A stretch of DNA of 64,000 nt, taken from Bradyrhizobium glycinis (lineage in GTDB: Bacteria; Pseudomonadota; Alphaproteobacteria; Rhizobiales; Xanthobacteraceae). Shown here piece by piece: positions 25,909-36,285 of this stretch (positions are counted from its first letter, which is position 1; every line of letters starts with the position of its first letter). The notes beneath the pieces were generated by a model, which worked only from the letters and a program-made list of their open reading frames with translations, was not told where the DNA came from and did no database searches. The stretch is taken from positions 62,001 through 126,000 of the forward strand of contig NZ_JACCHQ010000016.1 in assembly GCF_016031655.1 (NCBI RefSeq). Direction: 5' to 3'. Both the position numbers and the translations under genes were made by a program.

Positions 25909-26748
25909 CTACGCCCCCTGGTCGAACGCCTTGCGCAAGGCCACATAGCCCTGCTGCTGTTGGCTCCAGTTGCGGCCGCCGGTCATGGCGCCGTCAACGA
26001 CGAGGTCGTGGCCGTTGACGAAGCTGGATTCGTCGCTGGCCAGGAACACTGCGGCATGGGCGATGTCGTCGGGCAGGCCGGCGCGCGGGATCGGCTGCGC
26101 CTTCTTGTAGACCTCGCGCATCACGGCCGGCGTCTTCTCGGCGGCATCGGTCGACAGCCCCAGCGCCTTGCCGAAGATGCCGGTCGCGATCGCGCCGGGC
26201 GAGATCGAATTGACCCGAACGTTGGATTCGCCGAGCTCCATCGCCACGCATTTGGTGAGATGGATCACCGCCGCCTTCGCCGCGCTATAGACCATCGACG
26301 ACGAGAAGCCGGCGAGGCGGCCGGCAATGCTGCCATTGTTGATGATGCTGCCCCCGCCCTGCTTCTTCATGTGCGGCGCGGCGTGCTTCATGCCGAGCAT
26401 GACGCTGCGCACCAGCGTCGCCATGGCCGCATCGAACCGCTCGACCTCGAGGCCCTCGATGCCGCCGGTCTGTGCCGGCCCGCCCGCATTGTTGAACAGG
26501 CAATCGATTCTGCCGAACTTGTCGACCGCGAGCGCTATCAGCGCCTGCATCTGCGCTTCGACCGTGACGTCGGTTTGACGGAAGACGCAACTTTCCCCGA
26601 GCTGCTTCGCCAGCGTCTCGCCTTCCGGTACGCGCCGGCCTGCGATCACAATTTTGGCACCTTCGGCAACGAAGACTTCCGCAGTGCGCAATCCGATGCC
26701 GCTCGTCGCCCCCGTGATCACCGCAACCTTGCCGTCCAGCCTGCCCAT
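25909..26748 (-). CDS. SDR family oxidoreductase
   Basis: Classical short-chain dehydrogenase/reductase, 279 residues. NAD(P)-binding TGATSGIG at about 13-20, NNAG, catalytic Ser in NNGSIAG, YSAAK (Tyr-x3-Lys), and ISPGAIATGIF. AGRR after the second strand hints at a preference for NADPH, but that is weak. The C-terminus FVNGHDLVVDGAMTGG is usual. Substrate unknown; hydroxysteroid, acyl or alcohol dehydrogenases all share this pattern. It is divergent from the HWE kinase. Confidence 0.92.
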   Translation of the reverse strand: MGRLDGKVAVITGATSGIGLRTAEVFVAEGAKIVIAGRRVPEGETLAKQLGESCVFRQTDVTVEAQMQALIALAVDKFGRIDCLFNNAGGPAQTGGIEGLEVERFDAAMATLVRSVMLGMKHAAPHMKKQGGGSIINNGSIAGRLAGFSSSMVYSAAKAAVIHLTKCVAMELGESNVRVNSISPGAIATGIFGKALGLSTDAAEKTPAVMREVYKKAQPIPRAGLPDDIAHAAVFLASDESSFVNGHDLVVDGAMTGGRNWSQQQQGYVALRKAFDQGA

Positions 26749-26927
26749 GGAATGTTCCTGTTTTCGAGTGATTTGATGCCAGATGGCGAATGCCGGCCGC
26801 CGCCGTCGCCGCCGCGGTCACTATTCCTGCCCCCTTGCGACAAGGCAAGCTATGCTTCGACGGGCGGCATGCGTAACATCCTCACCGGCCGCTCGATCGT
26901 CGAACGCCTATCGCAACCAGGCAGCGC

Positions 26928-27899
26928 ATGAGGAAGCTGATCGAGGAGTTCCGCAAGGGCTGGCAGGGTGCGGCGCCGCCCTCGCTCGGTTTGAGCATCG
27001 GCTTTGCTGTGGTCTGCCTGTTGTGTGCAACCCTGGTCCGCTGGGGGCTCGCTCAGGTTCGCCCCGACATCTATTTCACGCCGTACTTCCCGGCCGTGTT
27101 CTTTGCTGCCGCCCTGGGCGGATTCCGGATCGGCATCGTGACGGCGCTCGTCGGTGGCGTGCTCGGCATCGTCCTGAATTTCGGCGATGCGTTTGCCGAT
27201 CGCCCGCGGTTTGTCCTGCTGGCGCTTTACTGGGCCGTGTGCGCGATGACCATCTGGGGTGTCGAGCACTATCGCGCCATGCTGGCGGAGCAGCGGCGAA
27301 TCTCCAGACGCCTGATCGAGGAAGAGGACTATCGCAAGCTGCTGGTGGAGGAGCTTCAGCATCGGCTGAAGAACAAGCTGTCGACGGTGCATGCCGTGGT
27401 GCACCAGGTGTTGCACGACCAGCCGCAGGTCTGGGCTCGGGTCGATCCGCGGCTGCGCTCGCTGGCCGCAACCGATGATCTGATTTCGCGGATCGACAAG
27501 GCCGGCTGCGACATCCGCGACCTCCTGATCTCCGAGCTCGGGCCTTACGGCCATGTCCGCTTCACGCTCAACGGCGCGCGGCTGTTCCTGCCGCCCAAGC
27601 TCGCGGTCACGCTGTCATTGATGTTTCACGAGCTTGCCACCAATGCAGGCAAGTACGGCGCATTCTCCGCGCCGCGCGGTCTGTTGCAGGTGTCATGGAC
27701 CATCACCGATGACCGCCTGACGATCACCTGGGACGAAACCGAAGGACCGAGCGTGGACAAGGTGTCAGAGCCTGGTTTCGGCACCAAGCTCTTGAAATCG
27801 GCGCTGTCGGCGTTCGACGGCAAGACCGAGATCTCGTATCTGAAAACCGGGCTGCATTGCATCATGCAGTGTCGAATTCCACCAAGCGACGAGCGGTAA
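26928..27899 (+). CDS. HWE-type sensor histidine kinase with DUF4118-like membrane domain
   Basis: A 323-residue membrane kinase. Residues about 20-115 form three to four membrane segments of the DUF4118/KdpD-like type (YFTPYFPAVFFAAALGGFRIGIVTAL). A short coiled region follows, then the H-box ELQHRLKNKLSTVHAVVHQ, N-box HELATNAGKYGAFS, and the family's W-x-E motif in TITWDETEGP. This kinase family is abundant in alphaproteobacteria and often works with single-domain or atypical receivers; no response regulator is adjacent. The input is unknown since there is no periplasmic or PAS domain. Confidence 0.88.
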   Translation: MRKLIEEFRKGWQGAAPPSLGLSIGFAVVCLLCATLVRWGLAQVRPDIYFTPYFPAVFFAAALGGFRIGIVTALVGGVLGIVLNFGDAFADRPRFVLLALYWAVCAMTIWGVEHYRAMLAEQRRISRRLIEEEDYRKLLVEELQHRLKNKLSTVHAVVHQVLHDQPQVWARVDPRLRSLAATDDLISRIDKAGCDIRDLLISELGPYGHVRFTLNGARLFLPPKLAVTLSLMFHELATNAGKYGAFSAPRGLLQVSWTITDDRLTITWDETEGPSVDKVSEPGFGTKLLKSALSAFDGKTEISYLKTGLHCIMQCRIPPSDER

Positions 27900-27930
27900 G
27901 GCTCAAGTGTCGCAACGTGGAAGGCGCGCT

Positions 27931-28040
27931 TCCTCCCCGCTTGCGGGGTTGGGGAGAGGGTATCTCCGCAATCGAGAGGCCCCAAGAGGAGAAACCCTCA
28001 CCCGTGCCTTCGGCACGACCTCTCCCGCAAGCGGGAGAGG
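27931..28040. repeat. Hairpin repeat, CCTCTCCCGC-AA-GCGGGAGAGG type
   Basis: Contains a perfect 22-base palindrome at 28019-28040 and a related CCTCCCCGCTTGCGGGG stem at 27932. The reverse-orientation relative is at 35340-35458. The rest of the gap 27900-28300 holds no gene that I can see, only the presumed promoter of the GGDEF-EAL gene. Confidence 0.75.
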
Positions 28041-28300
28041 TGCACCGACCCTGCGGCCAATTGAGTCAGTCCAATCAAATCCGGCGCTAGACTCGATCCA
28101 AGCAAAAGCGGTCTGCGCACCTCGCCCGCTGTTTTACTGAGCGCGTTGACGCTCCGTTAATGACGATCGCCAGCACGCGTCGGATCGTCGCAAGTTTTCT
28201 CCAAAACACCCCCGTATTTCTCCCGACCCCTTAACCAAACTTAAGAGGGAACCACGGAAGATCGCGCCCATTGCAAAGGCGCGCTGAAACAACAAGATTC

Positions 28301-30046
28301 ATGGCTTCTATGAACGACAATCAATATTCCGGCGCGACTGAAGCCGAGCTCGGTTTTCTCAAGGAAATCGTTAGAATGCTGCCGGCCGGCCTCACCGTGC
28401 AGGACGCGCATGGCGAGCTGCTGCTGGTCAACGATGCCGCCGCCGCGCAGCTCGGCCTGGATGGCAGCCGTCCTTCACCCGATCTGACGCCACGGCGCGA
28501 AGCCTGCCGCCAGGCCTTGAGCGACGGGCAGCCGGTCGTGACCGAGGAAGCGCTTCACGTCGGCGCTGCGCGAAAGGTGCTGCTCACGACCCACCGCCCC
28601 GTTCGTCTCGACGGACGCGAGCTCCTGATCTCGGCATCCTCCGACATCACCGAGCAGAAGAATTTCGAGGACCAGCTGTTCCGCTCGGCCTATTTCGACG
28701 AGCTGACCGGGCTGCCCTCGCGTCGCGTGATCGAGCATCGCGCCAATGCCCTGCTCGCGCGCGACCGCGGCGGCGAACGCTTTGCGCTGGCCTTTCTCGA
28801 CGTCGACAATTTCAAGCACATCAACGATTATTACGGCCACGCCGTGGGCGACGCGCTGCTGGTCGAGCTATCGAAGCGGCTCGGGCGCGACTTGCGCGAT
28901 TCCGACATGCTCTCGCGCATCTCGGGCGACGAATTCCTGCTGCTGCTGTCACCGATCCAGAGCCAGGAGGAAGTTGCCGAATTCATGCAATCGACGCTGG
29001 AGCGGCTGACCGCGCCGTTCTTCATCGACCATTCGGAAGTGTTCGCCTCGACCTCGGTCGGCATCAGCCTCTATCCCGACCACGGACGCAGCTTCGAGAC
29101 GCTGCGGCAGAACGCGGACATCGCCATGTACCGCATCAAGAACAACGGCAAGGGACTTGCTGCCTTCTTCGATGCCAGCATGGAACGCGAGGCACAGGCG
29201 CGGATGAAAGTCGAGCAGTCGTTGCGGCTCGCGATCCTGGAAAAGCGCTTCTGCTGCGCCTTCCAGTCTAAGGTCGACATCCGCACCCAGGCCGTGAAGG
29301 GCATCGAGGCCTTGGTGCGCCTGCGCGACGACGAAGGCGTGATCCAGGCGCCCGGCTCGTTCATCAATCTTGCCGGCGAGCTCGGCCTGATCGACGAGCT
29401 GACTCATCTCGTGCTCGCCGAGATCGTCAAGTCGATCGACTTGATCAACGACACGTTCGGCCCGGAAGCGACCATCAGCATCAACGTCGCCGCCAAGCAG
29501 GCCGGCAATCCCGAATTCATGCGCAGCTTTGCGCAGGCGCTGGAGGAGACCGGCTTTCCGCAGCGGTTCATGCTCGAGGTGACGGAAGATGCTTTTGTCG
29601 CAAAGAATCATTTTCAGGCCGAAATCCTGCCCATGTTCCGCAAGCTCGGCGTCGGCATCTCCATCGACGATTTCGGCACCGGCTATTCCTCGCTCTCGGC
29701 GCTGGCCGACATCACCGCCGACGAGATCAAGATCGACCGCTCCTTCATCACCGACATCCATAAGCGCCCGCGCAGCCAGGGCATCCTGCGCGCGATCGAA
29801 TCCTTAAGCGAAGCGCTCGGCATGACGGTGATCGCCGAAGGCCTCGAATCCTACGAGGAGCTGGCCTATCTGCAGGCCGCCACAAAGATCCGCTACGCCC
29901 AGGGCTATTATTTCTCCCGGCCGATCTTCCTGGAGGAGCTGAAGCTCGCAACGCCCGCCTCGAGCGAGGCTCGGGTCAGCGTGGCAACCCGCCCGGCGCA
30001 ACAGAACCGCCAGGGCTATTCGCGGGCGAGCGGGTACCGGCGATAG
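28301..30046 (+). CDS. PAS-GGDEF-EAL c-di-GMP signalling protein
   Basis: Soluble, 581 residues from MASMNDNQYSG. A PAS-like domain lies at about 15-120 (LPAGLTVQDAHGELLLVNDAAAAQL). The GGDEF domain carries RISGDEFLLLL, so the first glycine of the signature is serine; the inhibitory site R-x-x-D (RDSD) five residues upstream is kept. The EAL domain is complete: GIEALVRLRD, INVAAKQ, EVTEDAF, IDDFGTGYSS, IKIDRSF and AEGLES. Most likely an active phosphodiesterase with a GGDEF domain that may only bind GTP or c-di-GMP; weak cyclase activity cannot be excluded because SGDEF proteins vary. Confidence 0.92.
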   Translation: MASMNDNQYSGATEAELGFLKEIVRMLPAGLTVQDAHGELLLVNDAAAAQLGLDGSRPSPDLTPRREACRQALSDGQPVVTEEALHVGAARKVLLTTHRPVRLDGRELLISASSDITEQKNFEDQLFRSAYFDELTGLPSRRVIEHRANALLARDRGGERFALAFLDVDNFKHINDYYGHAVGDALLVELSKRLGRDLRDSDMLSRISGDEFLLLLSPIQSQEEVAEFMQSTLERLTAPFFIDHSEVFASTSVGISLYPDHGRSFETLRQNADIAMYRIKNNGKGLAAFFDASMEREAQARMKVEQSLRLAILEKRFCCAFQSKVDIRTQAVKGIEALVRLRDDEGVIQAPGSFINLAGELGLIDELTHLVLAEIVKSIDLINDTFGPEATISINVAAKQAGNPEFMRSFAQALEETGFPQRFMLEVTEDAFVAKNHFQAEILPMFRKLGVGISIDDFGTGYSSLSALADITADEIKIDRSFITDIHKRPRSQGILRAIESLSEALGMTVIAEGLESYEELAYLQAATKIRYAQGYYFSRPIFLEELKLATPASSEARVSVATRPAQQNRQGYSRASGYRR

Positions 30047-30067
30047 GGGCGGCGCGACACATACCGC

Positions 30068-30213
30068 TGTCGTCCCGGGGCGCGAAGCGAACCCGGGACC
30101 CATACCCAAAGGGAGCAATTTAGCGAAGACTCGGAGTGGGAGCGTCGCGCAGCAACTGCGCCCTGTGGTTATGGGTCCCGGGCTCGCGCTTTGCGCGCCC
30201 CGGGACGACAGCG
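30068..30213. repeat. Family A intergenic repeat
   Basis: GCTGTCGTCCCGGGGCGCG at left, ACCCATACCCAAAGGG, a block AGACTCGGAGTG, CCCTGTGGTTATGGGTCCC, and right end GCGCCCCGGGACGACAGC. The terminal arms pair over about 18 bases. Lies between two codirectional genes. Confidence 0.75.
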
Positions 30214-30317
30214 ATTGCTGAGCTGGGTTCAGCGCCCATTCCTCCTTTGGCCCCATTTCCCCCTTTGAAATCGCTGCACTTTTGCTAATACACAGGGAGA
30301 CCTCCCCGAGGTATCTC

Positions 30318-31760
<1,443 letters not shown>

Positions 31761-31765
31761 GTTTC

Positions 31766-31802
31766 GAGACACCGGACTGTCCGGAGTCTCGGATTCCGGA
31801 CA
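31766..31802. promoter_or_regulatory. Candidate upstream activator sites for the sigma-54 regulator
   Basis: A 25-base near-perfect palindrome spans 31766-31790: GAGAC-A-CCGGAC-T-GTCCGG-A-GTCTC. Its right half also pairs with a further arm: TGTCCGGA (31778-31785) and TCCGGACA (31795-31802). The array centres about 100 bases upstream of the -24 element, the usual enhancer distance. It also directly follows the regulator's stop, so a terminator-like hairpin is an alternative, but no T-run follows. Confidence 0.6.
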
Positions 31803-31880
31803 CCGCACCCGGCTGCTCTCCCGGGGTGAATTGCAGGCAATTGCCGCAGATTTCAGCGGTTTTGCGCGAAGCTGCGGGAT

Positions 31881-31897
31881 CTGGCGCGGACCTTGCT
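31881..31897 (+). promoter_or_regulatory. Sigma-54 (RpoN) promoter
   Basis: CTGGCGCG-GACC-TTGCT matches YTGGCACG-N4-TTGCW with a single change (A to G) and has the invariant GG (31883-31884) and GC (31895-31896) at exact spacing. Transcription should start near 31908, about 100 bases before the CoA-transferase GTG. Confidence 0.75.
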
Positions 31898-32005
31898 ATC
31901 CGCTTTGCCGTCTTTCATTCGCGAGGAGCAGCCTGTTCCGGGGCAGCGCTTCGCGATAAGATCAAGCACAACAAGGCCTACGGTCCAGGGAGCGGGAGGA
32001 ACGCC

Positions 32006-34039
32006 GTGAGCCATCACCCAGCTCTGCCTTACTTGCGCAACTCCGAGAAGGGCAAGGTCGTCTCGGCGAATGAAGCCGTCATGCTGATCCGCGACGGCGA
32101 CACGGTGGCAACCGGCGGCTTCGTCGGCATCGGCTTTGCCGAGGAGATCGCGATCGCACTGGAGGAGCTGTATCTCTCTCACGAGGGCGATGCGCCCTAT
32201 ACGCAGGGCAAGCCGCGCAATCTGACGCTGGTCTATGCGGCCGGGCAGGGCGACGGCAAGCAGCGCGGCCTCAATCATTTCGGACATGAAGGCCTGGTGC
32301 GGCGCGTGATCGGCGGGCATTGGGGTCTTGCGCCGAAACTGCAGCAGCTCGCGATCGCGAACCAGATCGAGGCCTATAACCTGCCGCAGGGCGTCATCAC
32401 GCACCTGTTCCGCGACATCGCGGCGCACCGGCCCGGCCACATCACCCGCGTCGGCATGGGCACCTTCGTCGATCCCCGGCACGGCGGCGGCAAGCTGAAC
32501 GCACGCACCACCGAGGATATGGTGGAGCTGATCACGCTGCGCGGCGAGGAGTGCCTGCTTTACAAGACCTTCCCGATTCAAGTCGGGATCATCCGCGCCA
32601 CCACCGGCGATCCCGACGGCAATCTCACCATGGAGAAGGAGGCCCTGACGCTGGAGGCGCTCGCCATCGCCATGGCGGCGCATAATTCCGGCGGCATCGT
32701 CATCGCCCAGGTCGAGCGCGTCGCCGAGGCCGGCAGCCTCAATCCGCGCCAGGTGAAGATTCCCGGCATCCTCGTCGACTGCGTCGTGGTGTCGAGGCCC
32801 GAGAACCACTGGCAGACTTTCGGCACGCAATACAATCCGGCGTTCTCGAGCGAGATCCGCGTCCGCGCCGCCTCGCTGCCGGTGATGCCGATCAGCGAAC
32901 GCAAGATCATCGCCCGGCGTGCCGCGCTGGAACTGAAGGCCAACAGCGTCGTCAATCTCGGCATCGGCATGCCGGAGGGCATCGCCTCGGTCGCCAACGA
33001 AGAACGTATCATCGACCTCATCACGCTGACGGCGGAGCCCGGCGTGATCGGCGGCATCCCCGCGAGCGGCATCGATTTCGGGGCGGCGATCAACACGCAG
33101 GCGGTGATCGACCAGCCCTATCAGTTCGACTTCTACGACGGCGGCGGCTTGGACGCCGCCTTCCTCGGACTTGCCCAGGTCGACCGCGCCGGCAACCTCA
33201 ATGTCAGCAAGTTCGGGCCGAAGCTCGCCGGGGCCGGCGGCTTCATCAACATCAGCCAGAACGCCAAGGAAGTCGTCTTCGTCGGCACGTTCGGCGCCGG
33301 CAAGCAGCGCATTGCGGTGAAGGACGGCAAACTCGTGATTCTCGACGAGGCCAAATCGCGCAAGTTCGTAGATCACGTCGAGCACGTCACCTTCAGCGGC
33401 CCGTTCGCCGCCGCGCGCAAGCAGCGCACCCTTTACGTCACCGAGCGCTGCGTGTTCGAGCTCCGCCCGGGCGGGCTCGAGCTCATCGAGGTCGCGCCCG
33501 GCATCGACATCGAACGCGACATCCTGCGCCTGATGGACTTCAAGCCGCTGATCCCGCGCGATCCGCCGCTGATGGATGCGCGCATCTTCGGCGACGGGCT
33601 CATGGAGCTGCGCGAGCGCCTGCTCACCATTCCTCTCGACCAGCGCTTCACGCTGGACGAGCAGCAGAACCTGTTCTTCGTCAATCTCGAGCGCTATCCG
33701 CTGCGCAGCAAAGCGGAGATCGACACCATCGCTGCCATCGTCGAGGCCCGCCTGGCGCCGCTCGGACGCCGGGTCTACGCCATCGTCAATTATGACAATT
33801 TTTCCATCCTGCCGGAGCTGATGGACGATTATTCGGCCATGGTGCGCAGCCTCGTCGACCGCTTCTATTCCGGCGTGTCGCGCTACACCACGTCGGGCTT
33901 CCTGCGCATCAAGCTCGGCGAAGCCCTCGAGAAGCGCGGCGTCGCGCCGCACATCTTCGAAAGCGCGGAGGAGGCACAGTCGGACTGGCGCCAGGTCGAG
34001 TCCGGCGCGGCGGGCACAGCGAGCCAGGCTCAAAAATGA
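32006..34039 (+). CDS. Fused acyl-CoA:acetate/3-ketoacid (propionate-type) CoA-transferase
   Basis: Family I CoA-transferase with alpha and beta halves in one 677-residue chain; activates a short carboxylate by CoA exchange. GTG 32006 is the start because GGGAGGA lies six bases upstream; the longer frame overlaps the promoter. The alpha half begins ANEAVMLIRDGDTVATGGFVG; the beta half has VVNLGIGMPEGIASVA and the active-site glutamate in TAEPGVIGG (about Glu344). After the beta half a further 150-residue C-terminal region is present (from about 520), longer than usual propionate CoA-transferases. It should share the sigma-54 promoter with the downstream Liv genes, suggesting the imported acid is its substrate. 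Confidence 0.9.
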   Translation: MSHHPALPYLRNSEKGKVVSANEAVMLIRDGDTVATGGFVGIGFAEEIAIALEELYLSHEGDAPYTQGKPRNLTLVYAAGQGDGKQRGLNHFGHEGLVRRVIGGHWGLAPKLQQLAIANQIEAYNLPQGVITHLFRDIAAHRPGHITRVGMGTFVDPRHGGGKLNARTTEDMVELITLRGEECLLYKTFPIQVGIIRATTGDPDGNLTMEKEALTLEALAIAMAAHNSGGIVIAQVERVAEAGSLNPRQVKIPGILVDCVVVSRPENHWQTFGTQYNPAFSSEIRVRAASLPVMPISERKIIARRAALELKANSVVNLGIGMPEGIASVANEERIIDLITLTAEPGVIGGIPASGIDFGAAINTQAVIDQPYQFDFYDGGGLDAAFLGLAQVDRAGNLNVSKFGPKLAGAGGFINISQNAKEVVFVGTFGAGKQRIAVKDGKLVILDEAKSRKFVDHVEHVTFSGPFAAARKQRTLYVTERCVFELRPGGLELIEVAPGIDIERDILRLMDFKPLIPRDPPLMDARIFGDGLMELRERLLTIPLDQRFTLDEQQNLFFVNLERYPLRSKAEIDTIAAIVEARLAPLGRRVYAIVNYDNFSILPELMDDYSAMVRSLVDRFYSGVSRYTTSGFLRIKLGEALEKRGVAPHIFESAEEAQSDWRQVESGAAGTASQAQK

Positions 34040-34143
34040 TGCATGCTCACGCGCAAGCGCACTCCGCCGGAAGGTTTAATTGCAATGTTCGTAACGTTGT
34101 GCAAATCGCTGTTGGCAGAAACTTTAGATCAGGAGGGACCATC

Positions 34144-35328
34144 GTGCGTCGATCACTCATCATAACAACAACCATCCTCGCGCTCGCCGCGGGCACCTCC
34201 GCGCTCGCCGACGATCTCAAGATCGCGCTGATCCACGGCAAGACCGGTCCGCTCGAAGCCTACGCCAAGCAGACCGAGACCGGCCTGAAGATGGGATTCG
34301 AGTACGCCACCAAGGGCAGCATGACGCTCGACGGCCGCAAGATCGTCATCATCACCAAGGACGACCAGGGCAAGCCGGACCTGGCCAAGGCCGCGCTTTC
34401 GGAGGCCTATCAGGACGACAAGGCCGACATCGCGATCGGCACGACCTCCTCGGCCGCGGCGCTCGCCATTCTTCCGGTCGCCGAGGAGAACAAGAAGATC
34501 CTGATCGTCGAGCCCGCGGTCGCGGACCAGATTACCGGCGAGAAATGGAATCGCTACATCTTCCGCACCGCGCGCAACTCCTCGCAGGATGCGATCTCGA
34601 ACGCGGTGGCGATCGGCAAGCAGGGCGTCACCGTGGCGACGCTGGCGCAGGACTACGCCTTCGGCCGCGACGGCGTCGCCGCCTTCAAGGAGGCGCTGAC
34701 CAAGACCGGCGCGACGCTCGCGGCGGAAGAATATGCCCCGACCTCGACCACCGACTTCACCGCGGTCGGCCAGCGCCTGTTCGATGCGCTGAAGGACAAG
34801 CCCGGCCGCAAGGTGATCTGGGTGATCTGGGCCGGCGCGGGCAATCCGCTGGCTAAGCTCCAGGACATGGACCCGAAGCGCTACGGCATCGAGCTGTCGA
34901 CCGGCGGCAACATCCTGCCGGCGCTCGCCGCCTATAAGGGCCTGCCCGGCATGGAAGGCGCGACCTATTACTTCTACGAGATCCCGAAGAACCCGGTGAA
35001 CGACTGGCTGGTTGCCGAGCACCAGAAGCGCTTCAACGCGCCGCCGGACTTCTTCACCGCGGGCGGTTTTGCCGCCGCGATGTCCGTCGTCGCCGCCGTC
35101 ACCAAGGCGAAGTCGACCGACACCGAGAAGCTGATCACGGCGATGGAGGGCCTGGAGTTCGATACGCCGAAGGGCAAGATGGTGTTCCGCAAGGAGGACC
35201 ATCAGGCGCTGCAGAGCATGTATCACTTCAAGGTCAAGGTCGATCCGAACGTCGCCTGGGCCGTGCTCGAGCCGGTGCGCGAGCTGAAGATCGAGGACAT
35301 GGACGTTCCGATCAAGAACAAGCGGTGA
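34144..35328 (+). CDS. Liv-type ABC transporter substrate-binding protein
   Basis: Periplasmic receptor of the adjacent importer, 394 residues. Start GTG 34144 has CAGGAGG eight bases upstream and opens a signal peptide (VRRSLIITTTILALAAGTSALA|DD). Mature part: LKIALIHGKTGPLEAYAKQTETGLKMG, IGTTSSAAALAILPVAEENKKILI and QDYAFGRDGVAAFKEAL, typical of the Peripla_BP_6 family. Relatives next to CoA-transferases or CoA-ligases often bind aromatic or fatty carboxylates rather than amino acids; the ligand here is not determined. It lies about 100 bases after the CoA-transferase gene and 180 bases before livG, the latter gap filled by a repeat. Confidence 0.92.
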   Translation: MRRSLIITTTILALAAGTSALADDLKIALIHGKTGPLEAYAKQTETGLKMGFEYATKGSMTLDGRKIVIITKDDQGKPDLAKAALSEAYQDDKADIAIGTTSSAAALAILPVAEENKKILIVEPAVADQITGEKWNRYIFRTARNSSQDAISNAVAIGKQGVTVATLAQDYAFGRDGVAAFKEALTKTGATLAAEEYAPTSTTDFTAVGQRLFDALKDKPGRKVIWVIWAGAGNPLAKLQDMDPKRYGIELSTGGNILPALAAYKGLPGMEGATYYFYEIPKNPVNDWLVAEHQKRFNAPPDFFTAGGFAAAMSVVAAVTKAKSTDTEKLITAMEGLEFDTPKGKMVFRKEDHQALQSMYHFKVKVDPNVAWAVLEPVRELKIEDMDVPIKNKR

Positions 35329-35339
35329 GTCTTGCCTCA

Positions 35340-35458
35340 CCTCTCCCGCTTGCGGGAGAGGTCGGCGCGAAGCGCCGGGTGAGGGCTTTCTCCTCTTGGG
35401 GGCTCTCGCCAGCGGAGACAGCCCTCTCCCCGACCCTCCCCCGCAAGCGGGGGAGGGA
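35340..35458. repeat. Hairpin repeat, CCTCTCCCGCTTGCGGGAGAGG type
   Basis: Reverse-orientation relative of 27931-28040, with stems CCTCTCCCGC-TT-GCGGGAGAGG at about 35339-35360 and CCCTCCCCCGCAAGCGGGGG at the right. It separates the binding-protein gene from the transporter core and may set different expression levels by stabilising or ending the upstream transcript. Confidence 0.7.
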
Positions 35459-35508
35459 GCCTACCGCGATCGCGGAAACATCTTCATTTTGTCACTTGCC
35501 AGACTTCC

Positions 35509-36285
35509 ATGCCGCTCACCCTCGAAACCCGCGACCTCACCATTCGCTTCGGCGGCCATGTCGCGGTCAATAATGTCTCCTGTACGTTTCGCCCGGGCGA
35601 GCTCACCGCCATCGTCGGGCCGAACGGCGCCGGCAAGACCACCTATTTCAACCTGATCTCGGGCCAGCTCCGGGCATCTGGCGGCAGCATCCTGTTCGAC
35701 GGCGCCGACATCACCGAGCATTCCGCACCGATGCGGACCCGCGCGGGTCTCGGACGCGCGTTCCAGCTCACCAATCTGTTTCCGAATCTCACCGTGGAAG
35801 AGAATGTCCGCCTGGCGGTGCAGGCGGCGAACGGCACGCATTACGACATGCTGCGGCCCTGGATGGTGCGCCGCGACCTGATCGCGCGCGCCGACGCCAT
35901 TCTCGACCAGGTCGCGCTCGGCAATCGCCGCGGCGTCGCTGCGACCGCGCTGTCGCATGGCGACCAGCGCAAGCTCGAGGTCGCGCTGATGATCGCGCTG
36001 GAGCCGAAACTTTTCATGTTCGACGAGCCGACCGCCGGCATGAGCATCGACGAGGTGCCGATCGTCCTGAACCTGATCGCGCAGCTGAAACAGGACAGGA
36101 GCAAGATCATCCTCTTGGTCGAGCACAAGATGGACGTGGTGCGCTCGCTCGCCGACCGCATCATCGTGCTGCATAACGGGCAGCTGGTCGCGGACGGCGC
36201 ACCTGCCGAGGTGATCGCCTCGCCGATCGTGCAGGAAGCCTATCTCGGCGTCGCGCCCAAAAACGCTGCAGGGAGCGCAGCATGA
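35509..36285 (+). CDS. livG: Liv-type ABC transporter ATP-binding protein (LivG)
   Basis: 258 residues. Walker A GPNGAGKTT (about 39-47), signature LSHGDQRKLEVALMIA (the LSHGxQ form usual for LivG), Walker B LFMFDEPTAGMS and switch VEHKMD. YLGVA at the C-terminus is the LivG ending. It overlaps livF by four bases (ATGA). One of two ATPases driving uptake at the inner membrane. Confidence 0.95.
   Translation: MPLTLETRDLTIRFGGHVAVNNVSCTFRPGELTAIVGPNGAGKTTYFNLISGQLRASGGSILFDGADITEHSAPMRTRAGLGRAFQLTNLFPNLTVEENVRLAVQAANGTHYDMLRPWMVRRDLIARADAILDQVALGNRRGVAATALSHGDQRKLEVALMIALEPKLFMFDEPTAGMSIDEVPIVLNLIAQLKQDRSKIILLVEHKMDVVRSLADRIIVLHNGQLVADGAPAEVIASPIVQEAYLGVAPKNAAGSAA

Noticed and set aside
28231..28244. 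CtrA-like box TTAACCAAACTTAA upstream of the GGDEF-EAL gene
   Set aside because: Spacer is six bases rather than the consensus seven; a half-site match alone is not enough.
34105..34135. Possible second sigma-54 promoter before the Liv receptor gene (TTGGCAGAAACTTTAGA)
   Set aside because: The -12 element lacks the invariant GC at the required spacing.
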